A stretch of 64,000 nt of DNA, from NCBI GenBank assembly GCA_030268105.1, contig BSDZ01000021.1, positions 1,550,001 to 1,614,000 on the forward strand, given 5' to 3'. The translations under genes were made by a program, and so were the position numbers. How positions within the stretch are numbered: the first letter of the stretch is position 1; the number at the start of each line of letters is the position of its first letter. The notes beneath the pieces are model-generated. The model did not search any database. It was given only the letters and a program-made list of their open reading frames with translations, and had not been told where the DNA came from. Positions 1 to 13,000 of this stretch are shown piece after piece. Source of the stretch: Volvox africanus (lineage: Eukaryota > Chlorophyta > Chlorophyceae > Chlamydomonadales > Volvocaceae).

Positions 1-1849
1 AGCTGGCAGCGCTGCTGTTAAGCAGGCCCAGAACTATAAGCAATGCCCATGCTCGTAATGTTACCCGCGCATTTAGTGCTGTGGCCTCATCGAGAAATGA
101 GCAAGTTTGCCGAGTGATAGCGCTTATACAGCGCTTTCCTATGTTCTTGAGTGTCCCGATGGTGCTTTCTGATGGTGGAATCTTGTTTCTGTAGCAGTGC
201 TCTGCCGATCAGTAGTCACCGCGTGATTTTATTTCACCCTAAACTATAGGCAGTGTCTCGTCGCCAAATCAGCATTGTCTCTTGCTTCCTCTTGCCGGCA
301 GTTCCAGGTAGACCTGCTGGCTCGCCTGGCATTCATGGCCTATATTGTCCCAGACCATGACCACTGAGTACTTGCTGCCCGCATACGTCGCTGCGTCAGT
401 CTGTGCCGAACCGAAGGGTAACGCAACCTGTGTCGTCCATGAGCTGCTGAGCTTAAGATTTTGTACGGTCTAAATCAGGGGTCATTGGGACCTCTGGTCG
501 AAATTTTGCGGGGCATCTTGTAATTGCGTTCCCTCCTGCGCTTCGGAGTTTTTTTTATTAATTTGTGTTATCGCATCAAGATGAATGTGGAGATGTGAGA
601 GACGTCGGCATCAGGACTATCGTTATTGTGTCGCGCTCTGCTAATTGCCTGTTGCAGCTTCGGCGGGTATGTGGGCCTTGCATGGTAACACAGGCTACGA
701 ACAACTTGAAGGCCCACTCGGAATGACAAAGTTCCATTGCCATTACCTTCCGCCATCTGTTAAGCTGGCGATAGAGAAGGAGCCCACCCGTGTTGGGTTT
801 CATGCCCATGTACATCTGGACCCCGAACGCATGGCCTCCCACATGTAGGGGCTGGAGCCCTAAGCTCTACATCTGCAGGCCATCCAGCAGATGGACATAG
901 CTGCCCTTCCATGGGGCCCATGATGTAGTACCTGTCAGGTCTCACGGGGTAAGGAGTGGCTGCAAGATGAGGGTGGTGGACAAGCTGAAGGATAACTGAC
1001 CGGCCAAGCGGGACTGCATTTTGGAGCTATGGAGAAGGAAGGCAGCTATGGCTAATTTTCTTGGGTTATGGATGAGGACTGAGTCGGACATGTGTCTGGA
1101 GTTTGAAGCGTTTTGGTATTTGCTCAGGCGAGCTCAAGCAAGCGAGATGTAACTACCGATTCTGAATTTGTTGGATCATCACCAGGGGCTATGGGCTTGC
1201 GGGGTATGTCTGTGTCGATCGATCGAAGGCCTCAGCAAGCCCTGGGGTTAGGTCTTGTCTTTGGTCAGCTCCGTCGAGGTCAAACTCTCGACTGGTTGTA
1301 TGGCTACCGATACTTGCATTTTTGGAATAAAGCGCATTTTTAACCATTCTCAGGAAGGTCACATCTACGACAACAGTATCAACCAAAAAACATATGGAAT
1401 TGAATGCGATTTATACTGTTCTAAAACGTCATATACCAGAGTACTCTCTATCAGGATCAGGATCTATCTGCTAGGTGCCATCGGGTAAAGCAATGTAGGC
1501 CTCGCAAGCCCAGGTCCTGCCTGATCCTGCAAGCAAGGATTTTTTGTAATTTAAAATACATTTGCACTTGCATTTTCGATTTCCAATAGACAGGTCCGAA
1601 TGCTAGGTAGCAGGCATAAATTGGCGAATTATAATTACAGCGGGGAACCTCGTGGTCTAGCTGCTGTTCCGCTTCTTTGGTCTTCTACGCTTTTTTAAAC
1701 CACTTGATGTAATTCTATTATTTTTATTCTAAAAGTCCTTGGCAGTACTCAAATCCAGCAACCTGCGAGCTTCTCCGCCCCTTACAGTCGCATCAAGCTT
1801 ATACGAAATCTTAATAATTACGGCAGATTAGATCACTCTATCGCAATAC

Positions 1850-1903
1850 AATATGTCACCTCCATTTCAATGGTAAAATATGTCACCTCCATTTCAGGAA
1901 TTT
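1850..1903. repeat. 27-bp tandem duplication (two copies)
   Basis: The motif ATATGTCACCTCCATTTCA occurs at 1851 and again at 1878, giving a 27-bp period. It lies in gene-less DNA and is probably a simple tandem duplication. Confidence 0.8.
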
Positions 1904-3397
1904 TCTTGCTTCAAGGCAGACAGCTACCAGTGACCTACGTCCCAACAGTTTACCGCCTTCCAAACGGGTGTCCAAACCTTCCAACGGCCTTTTCCTCACC
2001 TTCCACGCCTTCCATAAATTTCGACACGTCTCGACATCGCAAAATCAACATATGCCGTAGCCGCTGCCCGTGGAAATGGCTTTCCATATTATTTGGCGCT
2101 GGCCTGTGCCTTGTTCGAGGTGTTTTGCACAGGGTTGCGCCGCCCCTCCGGGCAGCTTCACCTGACTTCAGAGGGAGAACATTACCCCTCCTGTCTGCTA
2201 CATCTCTATACAGTCATGCATACACCCTCTACAGAACGAAAAGTTAGGAGCCGATTTGTTATGACTGAAGAAAGCATCACCCGATGATATTTCTGTATAT
2301 CCCGTAGGTGGTCCTTTCCGCCTGCCCACGGCCCACAACCCTCCTTTCGACGAACTAGATTTATTTGTGCATCAGAAAGAGCTGTATCGCTCCCACCAGA
2401 TGTCGTCCAATTTCTCCCCCAACGGCCTCGGGCAAGCTCCCCATTCGACGTGCGATCGAGCAACATAATGCGCACGGCGCACCGAATGCTGTGTATGGGC
2501 GCTGCCCACTGCTATCCCCCCACTTCAATCCATATGCCGTACACACGGCCCTCAAACAGTTTTCGCCTGCACGGACTGTTATTGGTATTCGGGAGTTGTT
2601 GGCCAAGCTGGGGTGTCCATTTTAGCTCTTAGGTTCATCCCACTGGAATGGGCCTAACCGGGGAAGCACCCGCAAAGATGGCACACTTTTTTTCGGGGCG
2701 TTCTGTGCATCGCTCCATACAGGAGCCTAGAGCTCCAGAGCAGAAGGAATGGTTTTCATCACAACCTATTTTGACCCAGTATCTATGATCGCGACGCTTC
2801 GATAGAATTCGACTCTTCCGCTTACCTCTCTCGAGGAAGAGGTGCATCCTTGCACAATTTTCGTGCGCTGAGATGTGCAAGATTATGATATTCTTAATTT
2901 ATACCTAAATTACTTTAAAAAAGTGCGCTCTGTGCACCTTGCCACACTTCCGGAATACGCGACTTTCGGATTCGCGGAGAGGCACGGAAAAAACAGCTAA
3001 GTCCAATCAAGTTTCACGACTTTATCCTAAGGAATAAGGTTATTATGGTTTAATGTCTTATACGTTTGCTGGCATGCGTGTCGAGATGTATTGGCCGTGT
3101 AGGCAGAGTGGTTGTAAGTTCCAAACCGAACAGGAATGTACAGGAGCCAGCATCTTTTAATTTAGGCTCTACCTTACTTATGGTATGATAATTGCATGTG
3201 AGGAGCAAGAGCTTACATAGCAAGCTAATTGACGACTCGGTAAATATGACACCGAAATGAGATTGAATAGAAAGGTGCATGTCTGAACGAGCTGAATATT
3301 CTCAACATAATAAATCAGAAATATTTATGTGATTTGTGATTTCCTTCTGTCTGCGAGCATATGGTTGCGCCTGGCAGCTCCGGCGACCGTCGGTTAC

Positions 3398-3422
3398 CAA
3401 CCGTCCTGCGTCAGGACGGTTG
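3398..3422. other. Perfect 11-bp hairpin with 3-nt loop
   Basis: The left arm CAACCGTCCTG (3398-3408) is exactly complementary to the right arm CAGGACGGTTG (3412-3422), with loop CGT. No U-tract or gene end is adjacent, so nothing supports a terminator role. Confidence 0.8.
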
Positions 3423-6400
3423 ATCGGACCGCCCAGAATGTCCGCCACGGCAACGATGATGGCACGAGATTGATATTGATTTGGTTCGGACGATAAATGA
3501 CACCATACGTATCGACTTTTATTACAGGAACGCACCTGCAGCTACATGCAAACGTAGGCAATCAGCATACACAGGCGTGGTCCAGCGGCTTCTAAGCTAT
3601 GAGCCGACCGCGTACCTATCACATCATTGTAATGTTCATTTGCAGCTTAGATGAGGCATGAGCGAAGCGAGTATAGCCTCTAAGCTAGGTAATGTACGGT
3701 AGCCGTACAGCTTGCTGTTTGTTGTGCTCTTATTACTCGTTAGCTCCATAGTTTCGGCAATCTGCCTACACTACTGGGGCTTCTTTAGCTCTCTCACTTC
3801 GCCCCGCCCACCCAAGTGCATCCAACTTTTCGTCAGGCTCGACCCAGTTGGCCCCAGAGGAAGGTCGTGCCAGACTATCTGGTTCCCCAGGTGCGCGTGG
3901 TCAAGTGTCCTCAGCGGTGCCCCACACCATAAGGGCGCTCAGCCCCGAGGGACTTCTAGGCGCGCGAAGCCCCATGTTTCACAGCGCAGCGCACTGGGTT
4001 TCCTGCCCTTCCCTGGCAGCTGTCCGCTGGCCGACCCACCGGTCAGCTTCTGGTGTGTGCGTCGCTGATGCGTTCGGTTTGCCCTCGAGGGGGGTCTCCT
4101 GGGGCCGGTGTCGTGGCAGCGCGGTTACTGATGCTGCGTTTAATAGTGCCGTGCTAGCGTGCTGTTGCCAGGCCGGGCCGGTGTGGCCGCGCCTAGTAAG
4201 CCCGGACTGCGCCTTGGCGCTGCGCGCTTTTGGCACTCTTAGAGCTTCAGTTCCGCTATAGCGTAAGGCCCTTGGCAGTCGGCACCGATTCCCCAGCAAG
4301 CCGGGGAGGCTTTAGGATATAATTGCTTATATGCAGCTTTTCGGTCTCATGATTGCCGTCTCGTGTATTTCGCTTCCTCATCTTCCTAGCCGTACGACAG
4401 CTTGGTTTGCTCTCGGTTCATGTTTTGGCATCTTCACGGTTTATCGATCCAACATCTGAAAAGACGAACTGGTGCGGTTACGTGCTTTATCTGGGAAGTC
4501 TCACTGGCTGAATGTAGGACATTGTGAAGGGCCTCCGTGGCGGCAACGCTGCTCCGGAGCATCATAGTTCACATGACAGAATCGCCGAGAGGGTTCGGAC
4601 CCGGGTTGTGACGGTGCAGGGCCATTGCTCAGCATGGTGCGAGTTAGGGCGCACAGCTTGGAATTCGGAACGGCTCCAAAGGTCCCCAGGAAGCGTTGAG
4701 GCCGGCCTTACTGGACAGGAACAGCAGCTAGGGTGCGTACAGCTCGGAATGGTTTTATATTACTAGAGTCAAACGTGAAGGGTACCATTCAACCAAAATG
4801 GTTAAATGATTTGCCAGCCAGATGCCGCTAGAAGAGCCCACCATACGCAAGGACGTCAAACGGCCGTTGGTCGTAGAAGGGTTAGGAAGGCCGCTCTGGT
4901 GTGTTTCTACGTAGGATCATGAGTCTCTCGGCTCCTAGATGACATGGAAAAACGCCCTGGTCTGTCCCACTTCCCCTGCGAAGGCTGTTACAACACCATC
5001 GGCGAAATCACAGTTGAAGACGGGCAGCGTGGAACCTACTGAGGTCCCAGAACCATTTAGGGGATGCCCCAGTCAATTTGGGGATTTGGGGTATTATAAC
5101 CGCGTATGGAAGGGGAGCATTCAATTACGAGCGTTCATGAATTGATGTCCGCCCTGAGTGATGTTGAATCGCCCCAAGATTAAGAAATCTGCAACGGTGC
5201 ATACTAAAGTTGCTGGAGGGGGCTTTTGCTCGGACTTGGCGGTTTCAAGAGTTTCAAAACCCGACTCTGTTACGTGGCGACGTGGATGAAGTGCGAGCCA
5301 TGGGTTATTTTCTGGACCCGCTTTGGGACAGCTGCGTGAATGGACAGTACGGCGTTGCACTTTTGTGAGAAGCTTGGAAGGATACAAGGTTGTTACGTTT
5401 TTTGCAGTGGGATGTGCGTAGTCGGAGATGTCCTTCGGGATCACCTGATCTGTTGGACTCCCTGGCAGGCCCTAGACTCACCGACCGTGTCTTCATACAG
5501 CCGTAACCTGGAAAGTTTCTCGCATGTTGGAAAACATCGGCATCGTTGAAGTCTTGACCTCGGCTGTAATATGTGGGTGAACGCTTCACAACAATAGAAG
5601 GTTCAGGTTGGAACGTTGAGTTGCCGGTTTCAGAGCATATCCGGTCTCGTCCAAGAAACGGGGTAACCCCCTGGGTTTCTGGATCGTACGTTCAAATCGT
5701 AGTCTATGGCTTAGTTTCCTTAGGACTTGGCGCATGCGAACATAATGAAGATTCTAATATTGGAATTCCCAAACGGACAGCTCCTAACCACCTCACCTGT
5801 GAAGACCCGGCTCGACAGCTGTTTTGTGTCAAGTTTTGACATCTAATAAGATCGTTCCTCATTATAGTTCTAGGGCTGTTAAATGTGGTTTTGTCGCACG
5901 CAAGGGCAAGTCTAAGCCGTTCTTTGTGCTCCAACGGCACCCAGAACAGGCATACATGTTGTCTTTAGCAAATTCTAGATTGTTAAGCCCAATAACTATG
6001 TTTATAACATCTCATAAGAAATTGATTTTGAAGCGGTTGAGAGTGTCCTCAGGGGATGCCGTCCGATTATAATCAATATGTTTGCGAACTCGCTTAAAGA
6101 GCCATACCTGAGGTCATAACTTGTATGCGTTGTAGAAATTGATCCATGTTAAAATTAACGGAAAAGTATGAATCGAGGAAAGATAGAAGGATGATGGTGA
6201 GGTAATAAGTTCCCTCACACCTTATCCTAATGCAGGCCGCATATAGTACAAGTTTGAAGTTCATCCTTGGCTATGCAAAATTGCTTCAAAACCTTACAAT
6301 TAAACACCTGGCGGGCGATTACGGGACGTCGGCTGATATGACAGATTGACTATTGCAGCATATAAAACAGCACAAGAGACATAATTTTGTGTGATCTGTC

Positions 6401-7081
6401 TGATGTTTTCGTCTATCGTGCCTGTTTCCAGATTTGAGTGGTTCAGTTAGGCTTGTGCGTCTGGCTACACAGATGTAGAGAAGAACAGGTGAAGCCCAGA
6501 TATCATTATATGTTCCCAACCTATTTAAATAGGAGGGGTTCATGCTAAGTTCCTTTCTCCTGCATTCGGAAGGCCACCGGAAGGCTTCTTGCAGTGTACC
6601 GGCGAAAATTCTATCCATACACGTGGCGTATTTGAACGCTGAACTATCCAACTGAGGATTCAATTGAACATATTGTAAGTAGACTAGTCGTGAATTACTG
6701 GGCCCTTCATTTCCGTATCATGTACTTCTCTCCCGACGGCCCACCAGTCATAGCTCCCCAGATTCCATGAAATTTGTTATAACTCGCTTATCAGTCGTTG
6801 CTTCATAATTAGATACCCATGTGCGACTGTGTAAGCGAGCACTAACAAGCAGAATCTGTCAACCTAGCTCCGCAGCTTACACATCTCACTCTTAGCAATT
6901 GGTCTTGCGCTGGCTAAGTGCAGCTCGGTATCACCACACGCTGAACTTCCTCTTCTGACTGGAGTGGTTGGACAGTCGGCCGAAACTCCTGTTCCGGTCG
7001 TCGTCCTTCTGCTTCCGACGACCTATCTCGGATGCGCTTCGCTAGCGGAACATCCTGACGCACATAATCAAGACGCCAATA

Positions 7082-10000
7082 ATGCAAATGGCAGCCGCTG
7101 GGACGCTGCTCCCGGCGGCAGGATTCCTGCTGCTCGTGCTGACCTCTGTCTCAGTTGCTGCACGACCAGCAGGCGACGGTTCATGGGCTTTTGACAAGTC
7201 ATTCGTCACTGGACGGAAGCGTAAGTTCCTAAACGCGCTGCGTTCACTCGTAGTCGGCTACTCGTTGATAATGTGTGACCCGTCCCGCTCCCTATTGCGA
7301 CAGGGGAACGGGACATCCTCAGTAACTGATTCCTATACTTAAACGCATCCTGATTGGCAATTGCTTATTTAATTTCTAACGTGCACGACCATCGCGTCTC
7401 TAACTCTCTCACGTAAGTCCTGCGCCTGCAGTTGCCCAGGTCACCACGCCGGCTCCTTGCATTCATTCCGATCCCACCAATTACACCTACTACGCAACGG
7501 ATATCAGCGGTCCTGCGGATAGCTGCACTGACCAGTCCGGCTGCCTGGACTTTCTCGCGGTAAGTCAGAAGTCAGGACAGCCTGAGGTTTTGCACCACCA
7601 CCGCCAATTCATACGCTTTCGTCATTGGAAATATTGCACTTATTGAAAGCGACAACAAAACCGCCAAAAATGATTTACAACGTGTGACTGCGTTATCAAC
7701 TCGGTTATGATGCGATGGTTTTGATCCTGAAGAACTTGGCGCCGTGGCTAGCACGGGTCATTTCATGAGCAACCTTATATTAAAGGAAATTGTTAGAGGT
7801 AATGCCGGCAACCTGATTCGTATGGGCGATACGTTGCTCTGTTGCCCTTCCGGTGCTCGCAGGATAGCGGCACCTGCCGGAGTGTGAACACAACCACGGG
7901 CGCATGGCTTTATTGTCAATTTTGCATCTTTTGGACAGATGCCCGTAATTGCCCCAAGGACACGGTGGACACGATAAGCCACGTGTGCTCTGCCGACGAG
8001 TTTTGGACCCCCGGTATAATTCTGAGTTCCGGTACCGAACCCGTCCCAAAAGCCACCAGCAAGCTTGATGGATGGAGTGCTTATTCCAACAGTGAGTTTA
8101 TCTTCGACGCTAGACCACGTCCTGCTTCCCGAGCAGGTCATGTTCTTAGTGACCCCCACCCACGTTAGCGTGACAGCAGTTGTTGCATTCATATTTTGCT
8201 GTATAACTCACTGTAAAGCTCATTGTAGAGCTCGGTAAAACTCTGACGGCTATAGGGATTGTAGTGCGTCCTTTGGTCTCCTACGTATGCTGCGGAGGGA
8301 CAAAATGTTGATGCTTGTTTGATAGGTGCCCTTCATCCGGGAAGACCTGCTTCCTGTACTCACCACAGGGTGCCCACTGCGAAGCCCGGCGAAGTTACGT
8401 TCTGCCACTGGTGTGCGTGTCCCGGCTCAGTGCCACCCGATTTAGCCCCATTCAGCCACTACACGTCCTCTGACTAACCCTCTTTTCCATGGAACCCGAA
8501 ACCCGCCTTCCCCCTTTTTCCCCCCTCAGATAAGTACTGTCAATGGATCCGCTTCAATACCACTGCGACCTGGGTGGACCTGGCGTTCACGGTCAAGGAT
8601 GGCACCCAGGCTTGTTTGCGTGAGTGGACCAAGCGGAGTTACTTGCCAGCTGGTTGTATGCGGGTGAACTTTGATTCCGTATCCTGATGCATGCATGTGT
8701 GCGTCATTGGACGCGAGCCACGGGCCGTTCCCATAGGTGGGCTCCGCCCCTGATGTTGAGTCCTCCATCAGTTCTATATTTGAGGTTGGGCGGCTGTCAG
8801 GACCCTTCGCCCGGAATCCAGAGTTCACGGCCTGCTCAGCAGTTCGTTCGTGCTGCGCTCTGTCCATTGCAACTAGCCTGTTGCTGCACGTTGAAGCAAG
8901 ATGGTGTTACACCCTGCGGGCCCTCCTCGGTTCCAAGTAATTGGTCACATGCTCCAATAAAAAACACGTCACCATGCCTCTCCTCTTCTTGCAAGTGTGC
9001 TCGCTCCAACATAAGGCACCCTCTCTATCTCTCAAACGCACAAAGCCCATTCCATCATCTAAATCCCTTGAAATGGTTGAAATGCCCACCCTAACCCCTT
9101 TCCATCCTCCCTATCCACTCCCAACAGCCGCTAACGCCCAGCCGTTGAGCGCCAATATCAATGGCATTTCGGCCACCTGCCAGGGCCCTCGTACGGATTC
9201 CTCCGGGACGCGGGCGGGTTGCGGCACAGGCGACCAGGCCAATGAGTGCTTGTGGACATTCCGAGTGCCTCGACCTGGAACGCAAGGCTTCAAGTGCTCC
9301 AACATCTCGCCGCCGCCAAGTCCACCGCCGCCGCCCAGCCCTCCGCCACCGAGGCCCCCACCGCCGCCGAAACCACCAAACCCGCCGCCGCCAAGGCCAC
9401 CGACCCCGCCGCCGCTGCCGCCGGGCACCGTACTGCCGCCGTCACCACCACCGCCACCGCTAATTATGACGGATGTTGGCGGCTATTCTTGTGTCAGTAC
9501 GGACGACGCCGATGATACAGTGAGTCTGCGTTTGAGCCACATTCCTTTCGCCGCCACGCTATATTACCAAAGGCCCCCTGTGGAGAGGGGGGAAGGTGTA
9601 CATAGGTGCAGTCTTGTCCTGCCGTTCAAACGCCCTTCGTATTTCTCCCGAACTTCCCCTCCCCCGCAGGGCCACTGCACGGGCACTGCCTGCGGCAGGT
9701 TGTACGCCAATATCATCAAGAAGGCCCTGGACATGGCTCCTCTGGACGCGAGTGGTATCATTGCATTCGGCACATTCACCAGTGCCACGGTGAGTGCCCC
9801 TAAGCCCCGGTCCGCGACTGCACTTCACCCAATGGGGTCGCCCGGGCAGGATAGTCCAGGCCAGTATGGCAGACTGGAGCGATGTAGTACGTATATCGTA
9901 CCATGTCAGGTTACGATGGCGGGATGGTAGGATCCCAAGCACTTTAACCGCGCTGTTTATCCTTTACTCTGCGGCCGGCCGGCGCACCACATCCGCTTGT

Positions 10001-13000
10001 AGCCGTATTATTGTGATTATGGAGTAACACCGCCTCACATGCGCTGCATCCGCCTGCGGTGCGCCCATGATGCTTAACACATTTTGCTGTTGCTGACTAC
10101 TGCTGCTGTTACCCATGAATTTTCTTGTCCCCTGTTGTCCATGCCATGACTTGCAGCCTGCGAGGACTTCCCTCGAGAGCTGGGTAGGGCTGGCAGGATA
10201 TCCAGCCTCATACATCACCTACGCCACCGACGCCACAAAGTTCGCCAGCTACAACCTCACGCAGTACAAGTTGCTGTATGTGCCTTCGGACAGCTCTAAC
10301 ACCGTCGGCGGCATCACGTCGACCCAGAACAACGCGCTCATTGCCATGAAGTCCTCCATTATCAACTTCGTCAACAAGCGAGGTGAGGCCGCACTTTCCC
10401 CGTTCCCTCTTCCTTGGTTGTGTTTGTCGTCAAGTACGGGGAGTCAAGAAGCAAGGACTGACTCCTCCAGGGAGTAGGTTCACCCGTCAGAATGTATGTG
10501 CGTCCGTCCACTAGACACCCGCACGACTGTGACTTGATTCCTGTGACGCAATATCCAGGCACGTCATACTCCTTCCAATTCGCCTAATCGCCCTTTGAGT
10601 CCCCTAGGTGACCCAGGAATATCGAGCCCCCTAGTAGTTTGCAATGTTACGGTGCGCCTGTTTGACCAGACGCACGACAAATGAGAAGGTTGTGGTCGCT
10701 TTCGCTTGCCGGGTATCGCGGCAGCAGAATTGCAGCAGCAGAGGGTATTGTCCGTGTAGTTGGCAGCTGCTGACGCAACTGAATGCTGGATTACGTATGC
10801 CATACAGGTGGCTCCATGGTGGTACTGACTCAATCAACCTTTGGCAGCAAGGCCTTCGGCTTCCTGCCCGTCAGCTTCAACTTCACCGCCTTGGATTTTG
10901 TTGATGTTTCAGTCACCCCGGAGATGCAGCTATTCTCGCCAGACTCAAACAACAGGTGCGGCAGCCGACGTTAGGGCCAAAGCCATTTAATGGCTGTGAA
11001 CCGCCGAAAGGCTGGATTGCTGGGATCTGAAGACTAACGAATGCGTTTGCGAACATGTTTAGGATGGCCGTCACCACCAGTCGCACTGTCACCGCTTTCT
11101 CCGCTCCCCCCTGGCCATTCGCAAATCCGCAAGTATCCTTCTTAAACGTCTTCGGGTCTTCCTCATCTGTGACCACGAAAGCCTCCTCTTGCTTGTCCCC
11201 GCAGCAACCTGGACCATGTGTATTACCATGGCTACTTCGACCGGCCCATCGACTGGAATGGCATGCGTGTGATGGCGTACCAGACCGGTTTCTGCCCAGT
11301 GACATCCGGAAGGTTGCAAGAATGCAGGGCGACAGGTGCGTGAGCGTGTGCAGAATTGAGAGACTTGGTATCAACTCGTCATACTGGTTGCCGTACATTT
11401 CATTTCCGTACGCCTGATTTCACAACTCCGGCTCGCAACTCCCGCAGTGCTGTGCAACACGAAAACTATCCTGACGGCTGAAAATTGTTACGACGGCATC
11501 GACAACGATGGCGACGGCTTGGTAGACAAAAATGACCCTGATTGCTGGAGATGCGGCGACTTCTTTGTAGACCCGGGGGAGCAATGTGATGACGGCAACA
11601 TCCTGGATGGTGACGGCTGCTCGTCCACTTGCCAGTGGCAGGACTTCCCACCACCACCACCGCCCTTGCGTGTCCCACCGCCCCCTCCCACCAATGACCC
11701 GGGCACTGTGAATTACTGCTCCGCGTCCGGCACTGTGGGCTGCGCTTCATGTCAGGGCAATTGCACAACGGTACGTCACCGATTAGGCTGTCCTTGCTGC
11801 GTTTTCAAGATACGTAAAGAGGCGTGTCAGGAAGTCTGTGCCCCAAAACCCTAAGAGACGGGTCAGTCAGTGTGTCGTGACAGACGGAAGATGGACAACC
11901 CCCTTTTGCAACCCTTTACCTGATGACGGCCTCATTCCCCGTAAACTTGATACTTGCCTTCCCTGAACAGGTGGACAATTGGTGGTCCAACGGCCGTGTC
12001 TGCAAGCTTCCCCAGGCCCTGGGAGGCGCTATGCCAAACGACGGGCTGTGCAAGAACGATTATGGCTTTGTAGCTACTCGCAAAGTCGACCTGTACACTG
12101 TCAGCAGCACGGGGAGCAAGACGGTCGTGGGCATGGTTGACACCTTCCGCACCGCTCGCGGCATCTTGCATGTGACACTCCGCGCTCTGTGTCCCAATTT
12201 GTTCTTCACTACCTCCAATACAACCACAACCGACATCAACCACTTCCTGCTGCTGAGCTTTTCAATTTCCGGCAATCTGACGACCGTGTCCGTGCCACTG
12301 GTGAGCCTTCTATTACTGGATTTCAACCGGCCTTCTCGTCTGTAGGTTCTGTAGGTCTGTAGGTTCTGTAGGTCTGTAGGTTCCGGCCGCCACCGTCATT
12401 TTGCGGCTGCAGGCTGCCCGGGGGACGTTGCAGAGGAAGCAGAGGTCGCAGGGTGCGCAACAGCTATCCTTGAAATGGTGTGCAGCTCCCGCTTGCTCAC
12501 ATTAAAGGAAGCTTGCTCGCCCTCCGCACCTGCCACTTCTTTTCCGACGCAGAGACGCAACGCCACAGGCACCCTGCTGTACTCGTGCTACACCTTCAGC
12601 TACGACCTCAACGAGATCGTTCCGGACATAGCCTGCGCGGTGCGACAGGGGCTGGTAACGGGAGGGAAAAAGGGACGAAAGCATCGGGGGCGCCCGAGGA
12701 AGGCCGTCTGGGGCTGCTATGCTGCTTCAGCCGTTAACGTATTCGAGTTTTGCAGCAATGGCTCGGATGAGACAGTGTTCCAAGAGCGAGTTTTTCATTG
12801 CGGCAGGGGGCCCCCCCACCTGACGAATGAGTGACATTCTCATCCATACCTTCTATGGCGATTTGACCCCAGGCACCTGTTGAAGCCCGAGAGAAATCCC
12901 CCAATCATTTGTCCTCTCCGTCCCTTCCGTCCGTTAATTGACGAAACTGCTGCACTGGAATAGTCCCTGAGTATCACACCGGGGAATGTGTGTCCCTCGG

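Larger units (their letters stand above)
1..7081. other. Left intergenic region, no recognisable gene
   Basis: Both strands were read and no known domain, splice-consistent gene or RNA gene could be recognised. Open frames are short (mostly under 140 codons) and compositionally unconvincing, and the DNA is visibly more AT-rich than the coding parts further right. The longest stretches (3848-4261 +, 6319-6663 -) resemble no family I know. The region may include decayed transposon sequence and the promoter of the ECM gene that begins at 7082, but no clear TATA box or other element was identified. Two small structures are listed separately: a 27-bp tandem duplication near 1850 and a perfect hairpin near 3398. 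Confidence 0.6.

Noticed and set aside
3712..4261. Possible membrane protein gene (hydrophobic MLFVVLLLLVSSIVSA start)
   Set aside because: The hydrophobic start is followed by unrelated low-similarity sequence with no conserved motif or splice continuation; likely chance.
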